Source of the DNA: Echinicola pacifica DSM 19836
GTDB taxonomy: Bacteria; Bacteroidota; Bacteroidia; Cytophagales; Cyclobacteriaceae
Direction: 5' to 3'
Assembly: GCF_000373245.1 (NCBI RefSeq)
Contig: NZ_KB890739.1
Location: 969,099-1,033,098 of the forward strand
DNA: 64,000 nt
Each line of letters starts with the position of its first letter. Position 1 is the first letter of the stretch. Under the pieces are notes generated by a model. It had not been told where the DNA came from and did no database searches. It saw only the letters and a program-made list of their open reading frames with translations. Shown here in pieces: positions 37,964 to 46,953 of this stretch. Position numbers and translations under genes: made by a program.

Positions 37964-38014
37964 AATGAATTTATAGTGATCAGGATGTGTATTCCTGATC
38001 ACTATAAATTCATT
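37964..38014. repeat. Perfect 22-bp inverted repeat with 7-base loop
   Basis: Left arm 37964-37985 and right arm 37993-38014 are exact reverse complements; each arm contains TTATAGTGATCAGGA or its complement. It lies 34 bp after the symporter stop. There is no T run, so it is not a classical terminator; it could be a bidirectional terminator, an mRNA-stabilising hairpin or a mobile-element end. Confidence 0.85.
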
Positions 38015-38930
38015 TCCTACTCTACCCAATCTTCCAGAGAATAAATTATAGGATACTTAACCCTAATAATGCATTTGGAATCGTAATGAGGGCGGAAACT
38101 TCTAGAAGAATTAGGCTGTTTGGAATTAGAAGCCGAGCACCGCTATGTCGAAATCGGAACAGCAACGAAGCGAATGGTTTTGGAGAAGTGTCAGGCCGTA
38201 ATTGATAGGCTAATGAATATTTCGGATTTAGTATTCCCTGCACTCAATAAGCGCCCAAACATAGCCGGCTTCAGGTTTTTTTTCCTTCCTAAAGAATCCC
38301 TGATTTTCTCGATAGGAAGTATTTCCTACCGCTTTCCTAAGTGATCCTTATCCGTAAGCTGGATGGAATTGGAATAAGCACTATCTAATAGAGTGGCAGG
38401 TTTCTAGCGGCCTATTGGTCTTGCATTCCAAAACCTGCTTATAGCATGAGCCCTGCATTACATAGAAGCGGAGGGCTAAGGGACTGATGAAAGAGATTCC
38501 ATTATTTATAAGGATATGAAGAAAGCATGCGATGAAATGTCATCGAGATTAAGTTTCCTGTTTATCCCTACTACCACTCCCGGCAGCACTGCATCTAGTG
38601 CCATGGAGCTGCTGAAATCGATAGGAATGAGTGGCGGTGCCATTACAATAACCCCCTAATACCAGCAGAAGTCAAGTAACATATGGAGCTTGTGCTTATG
38701 CATTCATCCCTGAAATGGTACGGCTAACACGGGGGATAATAGCCTTTAGCTATTGCCAGACATATTTTTTGGGCAAAAACATTTGTGTCAGTTCTAAAGA
38801 CATATGATATAATGTATAGGGATTAGGAAATTTACCTTTATCAAACAGGATTGCGTTTTATTGGACCTAAAAAGCCGATGCACTTCTGGAGAGATAAATA
38901 AATACATAAACCTAATTAACCAAATTCAGT
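38015..38930. other. Long intergenic region upstream of SusC
   Basis: About 900 bases. It has two weak coding-like remnants on the plus strand (38107-38344, reading ELEAEHRYVEIGTATKRMVLE; and 38516-38659, reading MKKACDEMSSRLSFLFIP). Neither is identifiable. The SusC promoter should be in the last 150 bases; no unambiguous TAnnTTTG element was found. Confidence 0.4.
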
Positions 38931-41900
38931 ATGAAAAAAGCTCTACGCACCTTTTGGGTGTTAGCTGCTGGAAAGGGCAAACACTTGCTTATTTTCCCTC
39001 TGTGCTTGATGGCCATGGTCAGCTATGGCCAGAAAATTACCATCACTGGTCAAGTCACTTCTGCTGCCGATGGGCAGACACTCCCAATTGTAAATGTTTT
39101 GGAAAAAGGCAGCACCAATGGCACCGTTACCGATATGGATGGAAGCTATTCCATTCAGGTGAGCGGAGCTCAGGCGGTCCTTGTATATAGCTCCATCGGT
39201 TATCTGGCCAAGGAAGTGCCAGTAGGTAATCAGACGGCTATAAATGTCACCTTGGAAGAGGACGTCAAGTCCCTCGATGAGGTCGTGGTTATAGGCTATG
39301 GCTCCCAAAAGAAAAGTGATCTTACGGGTTCTGTAGGTACTGTTTCCTCCGAGGAAATCAACAAATACACCAATGCCGATGCCACTCAGGCCATACAGGG
39401 TCGAGTGCCCGGCGTAAGAGTGGATGCCAATGGAGGCGCCCCAGGCGCCAATTCCATCGTGACCATCCGAGGTGCTGGTACCTTGTCAGACTCTGGTCCA
39501 TTATATGTGATCGATGGGATGCTTACCAATAGCATGAATATGCTAAACCCAGCAGATATCGAGTCCATAAGTGTGCTAAAAGATGCCTCTGCCAGTGCGA
39601 TATACGGTTCTCGTGCCGCCAACGGCGTGATCATCGTCACCACCAAAAAAGGAAAGAAAGGCGAAATCAAAGTGGATACCGATTTCAGCTATGGATGGCA
39701 AAAGGCCACCAACACCATTGACTGGGCCACGGCCACGCAGTATGCGGCCATCCGTAACCAGGCTAATGATAATGATGGCACACCTAGAGCTGCCGCCAAC
39801 GACAGCCAGTTTAACCCGAATATCAATAGCGATATCCAGGCAGCCAGTCTGCGCGTAGCACCAATTTTCAATGGTAACGTCCGCATCTCTGGCGGTGGAG
39901 ACAATGCCACCTTTAGCATCTCCGCAAACCACCTCGATCAGGTAGGCATCATCCAGGAGTCTGACTATACCCGTACTAATATCCGGGCCAACTCGACTTT
40001 CACCAAAGGGAAGTTTAAACTTGAGGAGACCATCGGTTTGACACGCACAGTGAATAACCCGAACAACTATTTCAATCAGGAAAGAGACCTCCTGCCGACT
40101 ATTCCTATCTATGATGAAAACGGCAATTTTACGGCTTCTTCTATGCCTGATGGCAGTACCACGATCTATGGAGTGGGTAATATCACCAACTCCCTGGGCC
40201 TCGCCTCTGTGGAGGATCGTACGGTGACCAGAAATAGTGTGTTGGGGAATATCGCGGCTTCCTATGAGATCATCGAGGGGCTTACCTATAAGCTGAACCT
40301 CGGTCTCGACCAGTACAGCCAAAATAACTATACCTTCACCCCTACATTCTTCTTCAATGCCACTCTTCTAGGCAGGCAGGACTTTGCAGAGTTGAGAGAA
40401 ACCAATACCAATTACCTGTCTGCACTTGCAGAAAATACCCTGAATTTCTCCAGAGTTTTTGGGGATCACTCCCTGAATGTACTGGCGGGATATACCAGCC
40501 AAAAGACCCATTCACGCTCTTTAGGTATCGTGGCGACGGGGTTTCCGAATAATGAGGTGAGGGTGGCTTCCGCCGCTGAGAATAGAGCCCAAGCTCCTTC
40601 CAGAGATATCACCACGGGTCTCCGCTCTTATTTTGGACGTATCAATTATAATTATAAAAGCCGATACCTGTTGACCACGACTATTCGTCGGGATGGCTCC
40701 TCCCTTTTTAGAGAGGGATTACGATGGGGGACTTTTCCTTCCGTTGCCTTGGGCTGGAATATCAGTGAGGAAGCTTTTATGGAAAAAATCACCTTCCTGT
40801 CAGACCTGAAACTGAGAGCTAGTTATGGAGAATTAGGCTCAAACAACGTGGACGCGTATGCGATTGATCCAGAAATGAACCTCTTCAGTGAGGCCATACT
40901 GGGAGAAGGTCAGGTAAGAGTGCCGGGTACCTCCATTACCAAGCCTGTCAACCGTGATATCCGCTGGGAAACCACCAAGACCACCGATATCGGGCTGGAG
41001 TTTAGCATGCTGGATAATAGCCTGCAGTTCACCATGGATTATTTCGTGAAGAAATCCGAGGACATTCTCCTCAGTATTACCGTGCCTAGATATACAGGCA
41101 TGGACGGTAGGGTGCCTAGTAATGTGGCAACGATCGAAAACCGTGGTTTTGAGTTTAGCACCAATTATAACAGAACCATTGGCGAGGTGAATCTTAATTT
41201 GGCTGCCAACTTCACCGTATTGGAAAATGAGGTGACTGCGATAGGGATTCCTGATCCTATCTATGGCGGTGGATACAGCTCCAATGGCCTCAGTGCTACG
41301 CTTACTGACGTGGGCCAGCCTGTGGCTTCCTTCTTTGGGTATAAGGTGCTCGGCATATATCAGTCAGATGATGAGGCCCTGCAGGATGGACGTACGGATG
41401 GCGCAAAAGCGGGAGATCTGAAATTTCAGGATAGCAATGGCGACGGTCAGCTGACCGAAGATGACCGGGTTTATCTGGGAAGTTCTATTCCTGATTTTGA
41501 ATATGGCTTTAATGTCAATGCGACCTGGAAAAACTTCGATATGAGCATGTTCTTCAATGGCGTTTCCGGAAACAAAATTCTAAATGGTAACCTATACCGC
41601 GGGTATTTTGACACTGAAGGAAACTACCTGGCCGATGCGATGAATGCCTGGACACCTGACAATACCGATACCGATGTGCCAAGGATGACGCTTTTGGACT
41701 TTGGGTACAATAGAAGAATGTCTGATTATGTATTGGAAAGCGGCTCATACTTTAGACTGAGGAACTTGCAGATTGGCTATACCTTGCCAGATGCCCTTAC
41801 AGAGAAGCTTCAGATCAACCGATTGAGACTTTATACCTCACTGCAAAATGTATTTACCCTTACCAAATATACTGGGTACTATCCAGTGGTGGGCCGTGGA

Positions 41901-42005
41901 AGCAGGGACAGAGGATCTGATCAGGATATCTTTAACCAAGGAGTGGATGAAAGCGCTTATCCTACCCCAAGAACCTATCAGATAGGACTTCAGATATCAT
42001 TTTAA
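38931..42005 (+). CDS. SusC-like TonB-dependent receptor
   Basis: This 1024-residue outer-membrane transporter starts with an N-terminal signal region and a carboxypeptidase-D-like domain (ITITGQVTSAADGQTLPIVNV...DGSYSI). The TonB-box/plug follows (LDEVVVIGYGSQKKSDLTGSVGTVS, then AIQGRVPGVRVDANGG, then IRGAGTLSDSGPLYVIDGM), and then a 22-strand barrel ending RTYQIGLQISF. It lacks the extra N-terminal STN signalling domain. With the SusD 19 bp downstream it forms the SusCD complex that imports oligosaccharides. Its length is normal. Confidence 0.95.
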   Translation: MKKALRTFWVLAAGKGKHLLIFPLCLMAMVSYGQKITITGQVTSAADGQTLPIVNVLEKGSTNGTVTDMDGSYSIQVSGAQAVLVYSSIGYLAKEVPVGNQTAINVTLEEDVKSLDEVVVIGYGSQKKSDLTGSVGTVSSEEINKYTNADATQAIQGRVPGVRVDANGGAPGANSIVTIRGAGTLSDSGPLYVIDGMLTNSMNMLNPADIESISVLKDASASAIYGSRAANGVIIVTTKKGKKGEIKVDTDFSYGWQKATNTIDWATATQYAAIRNQANDNDGTPRAAANDSQFNPNINSDIQAASLRVAPIFNGNVRISGGGDNATFSISANHLDQVGIIQESDYTRTNIRANSTFTKGKFKLEETIGLTRTVNNPNNYFNQERDLLPTIPIYDENGNFTASSMPDGSTTIYGVGNITNSLGLASVEDRTVTRNSVLGNIAASYEIIEGLTYKLNLGLDQYSQNNYTFTPTFFFNATLLGRQDFAELRETNTNYLSALAENTLNFSRVFGDHSLNVLAGYTSQKTHSRSLGIVATGFPNNEVRVASAAENRAQAPSRDITTGLRSYFGRINYNYKSRYLLTTTIRRDGSSLFREGLRWGTFPSVALGWNISEEAFMEKITFLSDLKLRASYGELGSNNVDAYAIDPEMNLFSEAILGEGQVRVPGTSITKPVNRDIRWETTKTTDIGLEFSMLDNSLQFTMDYFVKKSEDILLSITVPRYTGMDGRVPSNVATIENRGFEFSTNYNRTIGEVNLNLAANFTVLENEVTAIGIPDPIYGGGYSSNGLSATLTDVGQPVASFFGYKVLGIYQSDDEALQDGRTDGAKAGDLKFQDSNGDGQLTEDDRVYLGSSIPDFEYGFNVNATWKNFDMSMFFNGVSGNKILNGNLYRGYFDTEGNYLADAMNAWTPDNTDTDVPRMTLLDFGYNRRMSDYVLESGSYFRLRNLQIGYTLPDALTEKLQINRLRLYTSLQNVFTLTKYTGYYPVVGRGSRDRGSDQDIFNQGVDESAYPTPRTYQIGLQISF

Positions 42006-42024
42006 CCCATAGAAAAGTAGAAAG

Positions 42025-43584
42025 ATGAAATTATATATTAATAAAAAAGTAGCCGCTTTGACTTTGGGGATGTCATTGGTCTTCATCTCGGGCTGTGACA
42101 AGGACCTGTTGGATCAGACCAACCCCAATGCCATCACTCCAGATACCTTCTGGAGAAATGCGGATGATGCCAAGAAGGCCATCGTCGGGGCTTATAGTCC
42201 CTTCTCTGATATTTGGTACTATAGCCGCATGGAGATTTTTGCCTCCGATTATCGCGATGATATTGTCAATGGATTTGGCACCTCGGACCGTACTAACCCC
42301 GGGCGATTTGAAGGAACCGCCATCGGCAATGTGAACCTTTGGGTATGGACCACAGTATGGAAGATCATCTCCCGTTCCAATGAGGTGATCGCCAATGTGC
42401 CGGCAATAGAAATGAATGAAGAGGATAAGAAGAATATTATTGGCGAAGCCCATTTCTTACGCGCCCTGAATTACTTCAATGCCGTCAACAACTGGCTGAA
42501 TATCCCTCTGATTACAGAGCCAATAGCCTCTATAGAAGCCGCGAAGGAAGTGACTCAGGCAGCTCCGGAATTGGTCTGGGAACAGATCATTACCGACCTC
42601 AAGAAGGCCCAGGAAATGCTTCCATCCAGCTGGGGACCTGCCAATATCGGCCGGGCTACCTCGGGTGCTGCCACCGCCATGCTGGGCAAAGCCTACCTAT
42701 ATACCAAGGACTATTCCTCCGCAAGCGCTGAGTTTGCAAAGATCATGGACGGTCAGTATCAATTGACAGATAACTATGCCGATAACTTTAGCTCTTTTTC
42801 TGAGAATAACGAGGAGTCCATCTTCGAAATCCAGTTTACCCTCGACGATAACCGAGGCTGGGGAGGCGATGCTGCCGGGATAGGCAGAACCAATTCCTTT
42901 ACTCCCGATCTCGCGCCTCAGGGCTTCACCGGCCAGGATGGAATGCGGATCAATGACTGGGTGCTGGACCTGTTCCTAGACGAAAGAACGGTGAATGGGC
43001 AGATTGACCCGAGGGCTTTTAATACGCTTTTCTGGAGAACTGATGAGACCACCAGCTATGAGGGCGAGGTACTTCAATCTTCCATCTATAGCGGTAAGAA
43101 GTATAATGAGGTCTATGGACCGGATGAAAATAGGGTGTTTGGCAAGAAATACCTCGGACTGGATGAGGGCGTGACCACTTCCAATTTTCAGGAGTCACCA
43201 AATAACCTTCGCCTTATTCGCTATGCGGACGTATTGCTGATGTATGCCGAGGCTGAGCTTATGGCCAATGGCGGAACTGCCACTCAGGCGGCTGTAAATG
43301 CTGTAAACCTCGTGAGAGCCCGAGCAGATATGCCTGCCTTTGGCCTCAATATGTCCCTTCAAGATGTCATAGACGAGCGTGTAAAAGAACTGTCCCTAGA
43401 GAGAGTTCGGTATTTTGACCTGCTCCGCTGGGGATTGGTGAAAGAGAAAATCGTGGATACCCCGGGGATAAAATCCGAAAGCGGTGGTACCGGCGCCTAT
43501 CGTCCTGGTAGAGAATACCTGGACTTGCCACAGAATGAATTTAATAATAACTCGAACCTGAAACATAATCCAGGCTACGAATAA
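42025..43584 (+). CDS. SusD-like glycan-binding lipoprotein
   Basis: This 519-residue RagB/SusD-family protein has lipobox at Cys near residue 26 (FISGCDKDLLDQTNPNAITPDTFW), then the TPR-like helical core (AYSPFSDIWYYSR, HFLRALNYFNAVN). It ends with the family-typical RLIRYADVLLMYAEAELM, ERVRYFDLLRW and NPGYE. It lids the preceding SusC and binds the imported glycan at the cell surface. The pair defines the locus as a PUL. A strong terminator follows. Confidence 0.95.
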   Translation: MKLYINKKVAALTLGMSLVFISGCDKDLLDQTNPNAITPDTFWRNADDAKKAIVGAYSPFSDIWYYSRMEIFASDYRDDIVNGFGTSDRTNPGRFEGTAIGNVNLWVWTTVWKIISRSNEVIANVPAIEMNEEDKKNIIGEAHFLRALNYFNAVNNWLNIPLITEPIASIEAAKEVTQAAPELVWEQIITDLKKAQEMLPSSWGPANIGRATSGAATAMLGKAYLYTKDYSSASAEFAKIMDGQYQLTDNYADNFSSFSENNEESIFEIQFTLDDNRGWGGDAAGIGRTNSFTPDLAPQGFTGQDGMRINDWVLDLFLDERTVNGQIDPRAFNTLFWRTDETTSYEGEVLQSSIYSGKKYNEVYGPDENRVFGKKYLGLDEGVTTSNFQESPNNLRLIRYADVLLMYAEAELMANGGTATQAAVNAVNLVRARADMPAFGLNMSLQDVIDERVKELSLERVRYFDLLRWGLVKEKIVDTPGIKSESGGTGAYRPGREYLDLPQNEFNNNSNLKHNPGYE

Positions 43585-43592
43585 ATTATCTT

Positions 43593-43624
43593 AAAGGTGC
43601 TGCTTTTGGAGCAGCACCTTTTAG
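43593..43624 (+). terminator. Strong hairpin after SusD
   Basis: The perfect 12-bp stem AAAGGTGCTGCT/AGCAGCACCTTT has a 5-base loop and is followed by TTT. It probably lowers expression of the downstream FG-GAP and DUF255 genes relative to SusCD, or is an attenuator. Confidence 0.7.
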
Positions 43625-43650
43625 CTTTGCTATAAACCCCCGGATTGCCT

Positions 43651-46600
43651 ATGAACTACGCTTACCCCATCATAACCTTCGGATTATTCTATCTCTTTAC
43701 CGCCTGTACACCAGAAGACAGCCGAGATACCACTAAGGCAGCTTTATTCCAAAAGGTGGCTCCCAGCCATTCCAACGTGGATTTTGCCAATGATATTATA
43801 GAAAACGATACCCTGAATTATTTCAACTTCCCCTACCTCTATATGGGCGGTGGCGTGGCCATTGGGGATATCAATGGGGATGATCTGCCCGATATTTACT
43901 TTACAGGAAATCACCAGGCCAATAAACTTTACCTGAATAAAGGCGATTTTACCTTTGAGGACATCTCACTATCTGCGGGAGTCCAGGGGGATGATCGCTG
44001 GTACACCGGGGCCCTGATGCATGACTTTAATCAGGACGGCTGGCTGGACCTTTACCTATGTGTTTCAGGGAAATCCGGAAATACTGAAAATCAATTATAT
44101 ATCAATAACCAGGACCAAACCTTCACCGAGTCTGCTCGCGAGTATGGCTTGGCGGATAAGGGACATTCGATTCATGCCACCAGCATCGATTATGATCGGG
44201 ATGGACTCATGGACTTGTTTGTGGCCAACTATCCCTTAGTACCTGTAAGCCAGGGCAACCTATTCTATAAGGAGCTGATGGACCAAAATAAACCGGAGGA
44301 CTCCGGACATCTCTATCGAAATACGGGGAAGGGGACTTTTGAGGAGCTGAGCGCCGAAGCAGGAGTTCAGCGATTTGGCCTGACACTGGGCCTGATGGCG
44401 GCGGATTTTAATGGAGACGGTTGGGATGACCTTTACCTTTCTAATGACTTTAATGTACCGGATTACCTCTATATCAATCAAAATGATGGCACCTTCCGTG
44501 AGCAGCTCCAGGCCTCCATGGCACAGACGAGCATGTTTGGGATGGGGATAGATGCGGCGGATTTCAATCGTGATGGCTTATTGGATTTGGTGCAGGTGGA
44601 TATGACCCCCGAGGATCACCTGCGCTCCAAAACCAATATGGCCAGCATGAGCCCGAGGACTTTTTATGAAGCCATTCAGCTGGGTTTTCATCATCAATAT
44701 ATGCAGAATAGCCTGCAGCTAAACAATGGTACCGATCAGGGCATACCTGTTTTTAGCAATATTGCAAGGTATGCAGGGCTGGCGACCACCGACTGGAGCT
44801 GGGCACCGCTGATGGCCGACCTAGACAATGACGGCTGGATGGACCTTTTTATTACCAATGGCATGAAAAGAGATGTCAATAATAATGACGTGAATCAGGA
44901 ATTCGACAATCAATCTTTTTTTGGAAATGACCTCGTCCTTGATATCAACAAACTTCCGAGTACGCCCATTTCCAACTATGCCTTTCAAAATATCAATGGG
45001 CTGGACTTTCAGAAGGTCACCAGCGAATGGGGTCTGGATCATCCCGGCTTTTCCAATGGCCTGGCTTATGCCGATTTGGATGCAGATGGACAGCTGGATT
45101 TGGTGATCAATAACCTTAGTGAAGCAGCATCTATTTACAAAAACACCGGCAATGAATCCCGATTTTTAAGGGTCAAACTCCAGGGGCCAAGCTCAAACTC
45201 CTCAGGAATAGGAGCCAAAGTTTGGCTTTACAGTCAGGGAAAGATACAATACCAACAGCTCAATCCATCACGGGGCTTCCAGTCTAGCGTGGAGCCGATC
45301 TTACATTTTGGACTCGGGGCAGCAGCAGTGGACTCCCTCCTCGTGCAGTGGCCTGATGGCAATACTCAAAGCCTAAAAAACACGCCCATCAATCAGCTGC
45401 TTCTCCTGAAACATCAGGAGTCAACAGCACACAAAGCAAGCAGCAAAGCGCCGCAGCCATGGTTTGAGGACATCACGGAGTCGGCAAATATAGACTTTCT
45501 GCATCAGGAAGATGCCTATGATGACTTTCAGTATGAGCCCTTATTACCTCATCGCAATTCGCAGATGGGACCAGCGCTGGCAGCGGCAGATGTCAATGGC
45601 GATGGGCTGGATGACTTCTATATCGGCAATGGAGCAGGATTTTCCAGCCAGCTATATATGCAAAATACCCAAGGGAAATTTGATCTGGTGGAGGGGCCTT
45701 GGCAGGCGGATAGCGCCTATGAGGATACCGGGGCGATATGGCTGGATGCCGATGGCGACGGCGACCTCGACCTGTACGTGGTGAGTGGAGGCAATGATAA
45801 CAGCAAGCCCGGGGAATTCTTCCAGGACCGATTGTATATGCAGACATCCGCAGGATTTATAAAACACAGGCATGCTACCCTGGCCACCCGGGGTATTAGT
45901 GGGCAGGTGGTCCAGCCCTTCGATTATGAGGGCGATGGCGACCTGGACCTGTTCATTCCTGGCAGGATAGTGCCTGGCAAATATCCCAATGCCGCTCCCA
46001 GCGTTTTCCTGATCAATCAAGGCGGTCAGGATCAGCATTTACAGTATATTGCCTTGGAGGAGTCTCTTGGACTTGGGGAGCTAGGTCTGGTGACCGATGT
46101 GCAGGTGGAGGATTTTACCGGCAATGGCAGGCAGGACCTGCTGCTGGTGGGAGAATGGATGAATATCAGCCTATACGAAAATACACCAAGCGGCTGGGTG
46201 GACCTCTCCGCGGATAAGGGGCTGAAGGATAGCCGAGGATGGTGGAATTGTATTCAGGAAACCGACCTGGATCAGGATGGAAAGAAGGATTATATCATAG
46301 GAAACCTAGGGTTGAATTATAAATATAAGACTAGCAAAAAGTCTCCATTCACCATTTATGCCAATGATTTTGATGAGAATGGCAGCCAAGATATCGTGCT
46401 GAGCTATGAGAAGAAGGGCAAGCTACTTCCGGTAAGGGGAAGGGAATGTTCCTCTCAGCAGGTGCCCGCTATCGCCAAGCGATTTGAGACCTACGAGGCT
46501 TTTGCTAATGCCAGCCTGGAGGAGATCTATGGAAAGAATATGTTGGAGAATTCCCTGCATTATGAGGTGAATACCTTCCGGTCTATTTGGCTACACCGCG

Positions 46601-46953
46601 ATGATAAGGGTGGGTTTGTACTAAGTGATTTGCCGGAGGCAATGCAACTGTCCGCTATCCGGACCATGGTGCCTCTCCAGCTCAATTCGGACCAGATTAT
46701 GGATTATATTGCAGCAGGAAACCTGTACCAGTCGGAGGTGGAGACTCCCCGCAATGATGCAGGAATAGGAACGGTGATGGTGGGCCAGGGTGATGGAAGT
46801 TTGGAAGCGATTCCTGCCTCCCAAACCGGGCTTTTCATAAGAGGAGAGGTGAGCAATACTGCGAGCTTGAATATGGCTGGAGGAGGCAAAGCAATCGTCT
46901 TTGCCATCAATTCGGGGAAATGTAAAGTGCTGAAGGTAATCGGGGAACGATAA
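43651..46953 (+). CDS. FG-GAP/VCBS repeat lipoprotein with ASPIC/UnbV domain
   Basis: About 1100 residues (ATG 43651; a TTG at 43645 is unlikely). A lipobox lies at FTACTPEDS. Ca-binding FG-GAP/VCBS repeats (DINGDDLPDIYFTGN, DFNQDGWLDLYL, DLDNDGWMDLFI, DVNGDGLDDFYI, EGDGDLDLFIPG) form integrin-like propellers. A central ASPIC/UnbV domain (about 510-600, LRVKLQGPSSNSSGIGAKVW...GLGAAAVDSLLVQWPDG) is present. It is probably surface-exposed and may bind glycan or help assembly; many marine PULs have such a gene. Its stop overlaps the next start by one base. Confidence 0.9.
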   Translation: MNYAYPIITFGLFYLFTACTPEDSRDTTKAALFQKVAPSHSNVDFANDIIENDTLNYFNFPYLYMGGGVAIGDINGDDLPDIYFTGNHQANKLYLNKGDFTFEDISLSAGVQGDDRWYTGALMHDFNQDGWLDLYLCVSGKSGNTENQLYINNQDQTFTESAREYGLADKGHSIHATSIDYDRDGLMDLFVANYPLVPVSQGNLFYKELMDQNKPEDSGHLYRNTGKGTFEELSAEAGVQRFGLTLGLMAADFNGDGWDDLYLSNDFNVPDYLYINQNDGTFREQLQASMAQTSMFGMGIDAADFNRDGLLDLVQVDMTPEDHLRSKTNMASMSPRTFYEAIQLGFHHQYMQNSLQLNNGTDQGIPVFSNIARYAGLATTDWSWAPLMADLDNDGWMDLFITNGMKRDVNNNDVNQEFDNQSFFGNDLVLDINKLPSTPISNYAFQNINGLDFQKVTSEWGLDHPGFSNGLAYADLDADGQLDLVINNLSEAASIYKNTGNESRFLRVKLQGPSSNSSGIGAKVWLYSQGKIQYQQLNPSRGFQSSVEPILHFGLGAAAVDSLLVQWPDGNTQSLKNTPINQLLLLKHQESTAHKASSKAPQPWFEDITESANIDFLHQEDAYDDFQYEPLLPHRNSQMGPALAAADVNGDGLDDFYIGNGAGFSSQLYMQNTQGKFDLVEGPWQADSAYEDTGAIWLDADGDGDLDLYVVSGGNDNSKPGEFFQDRLYMQTSAGFIKHRHATLATRGISGQVVQPFDYEGDGDLDLFIPGRIVPGKYPNAAPSVFLINQGGQDQHLQYIALEESLGLGELGLVTDVQVEDFTGNGRQDLLLVGEWMNISLYENTPSGWVDLSADKGLKDSRGWWNCIQETDLDQDGKKDYIIGNLGLNYKYKTSKKSPFTIYANDFDENGSQDIVLSYEKKGKLLPVRGRECSSQQVPAIAKRFETYEAFANASLEEIYGKNMLENSLHYEVNTFRSIWLHRDDKGGFVLSDLPEAMQLSAIRTMVPLQLNSDQIMDYIAAGNLYQSEVETPRNDAGIGTVMVGQGDGSLEAIPASQTGLFIRGEVSNTASLNMAGGGKAIVFAINSGKCKVLKVIGER

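Noticed and set aside
38120-38344. 74-codon frame upstream of SusC
   Set aside because: Somewhat protein-like start (ELEAEHRYVEIG) but no family and low-complexity end; mentioned only as a possible remnant.
39576-40322. 248-codon minus-strand frame inside SusC
   Set aside because: Antisense shadow of a clear SusC gene with no independent features.
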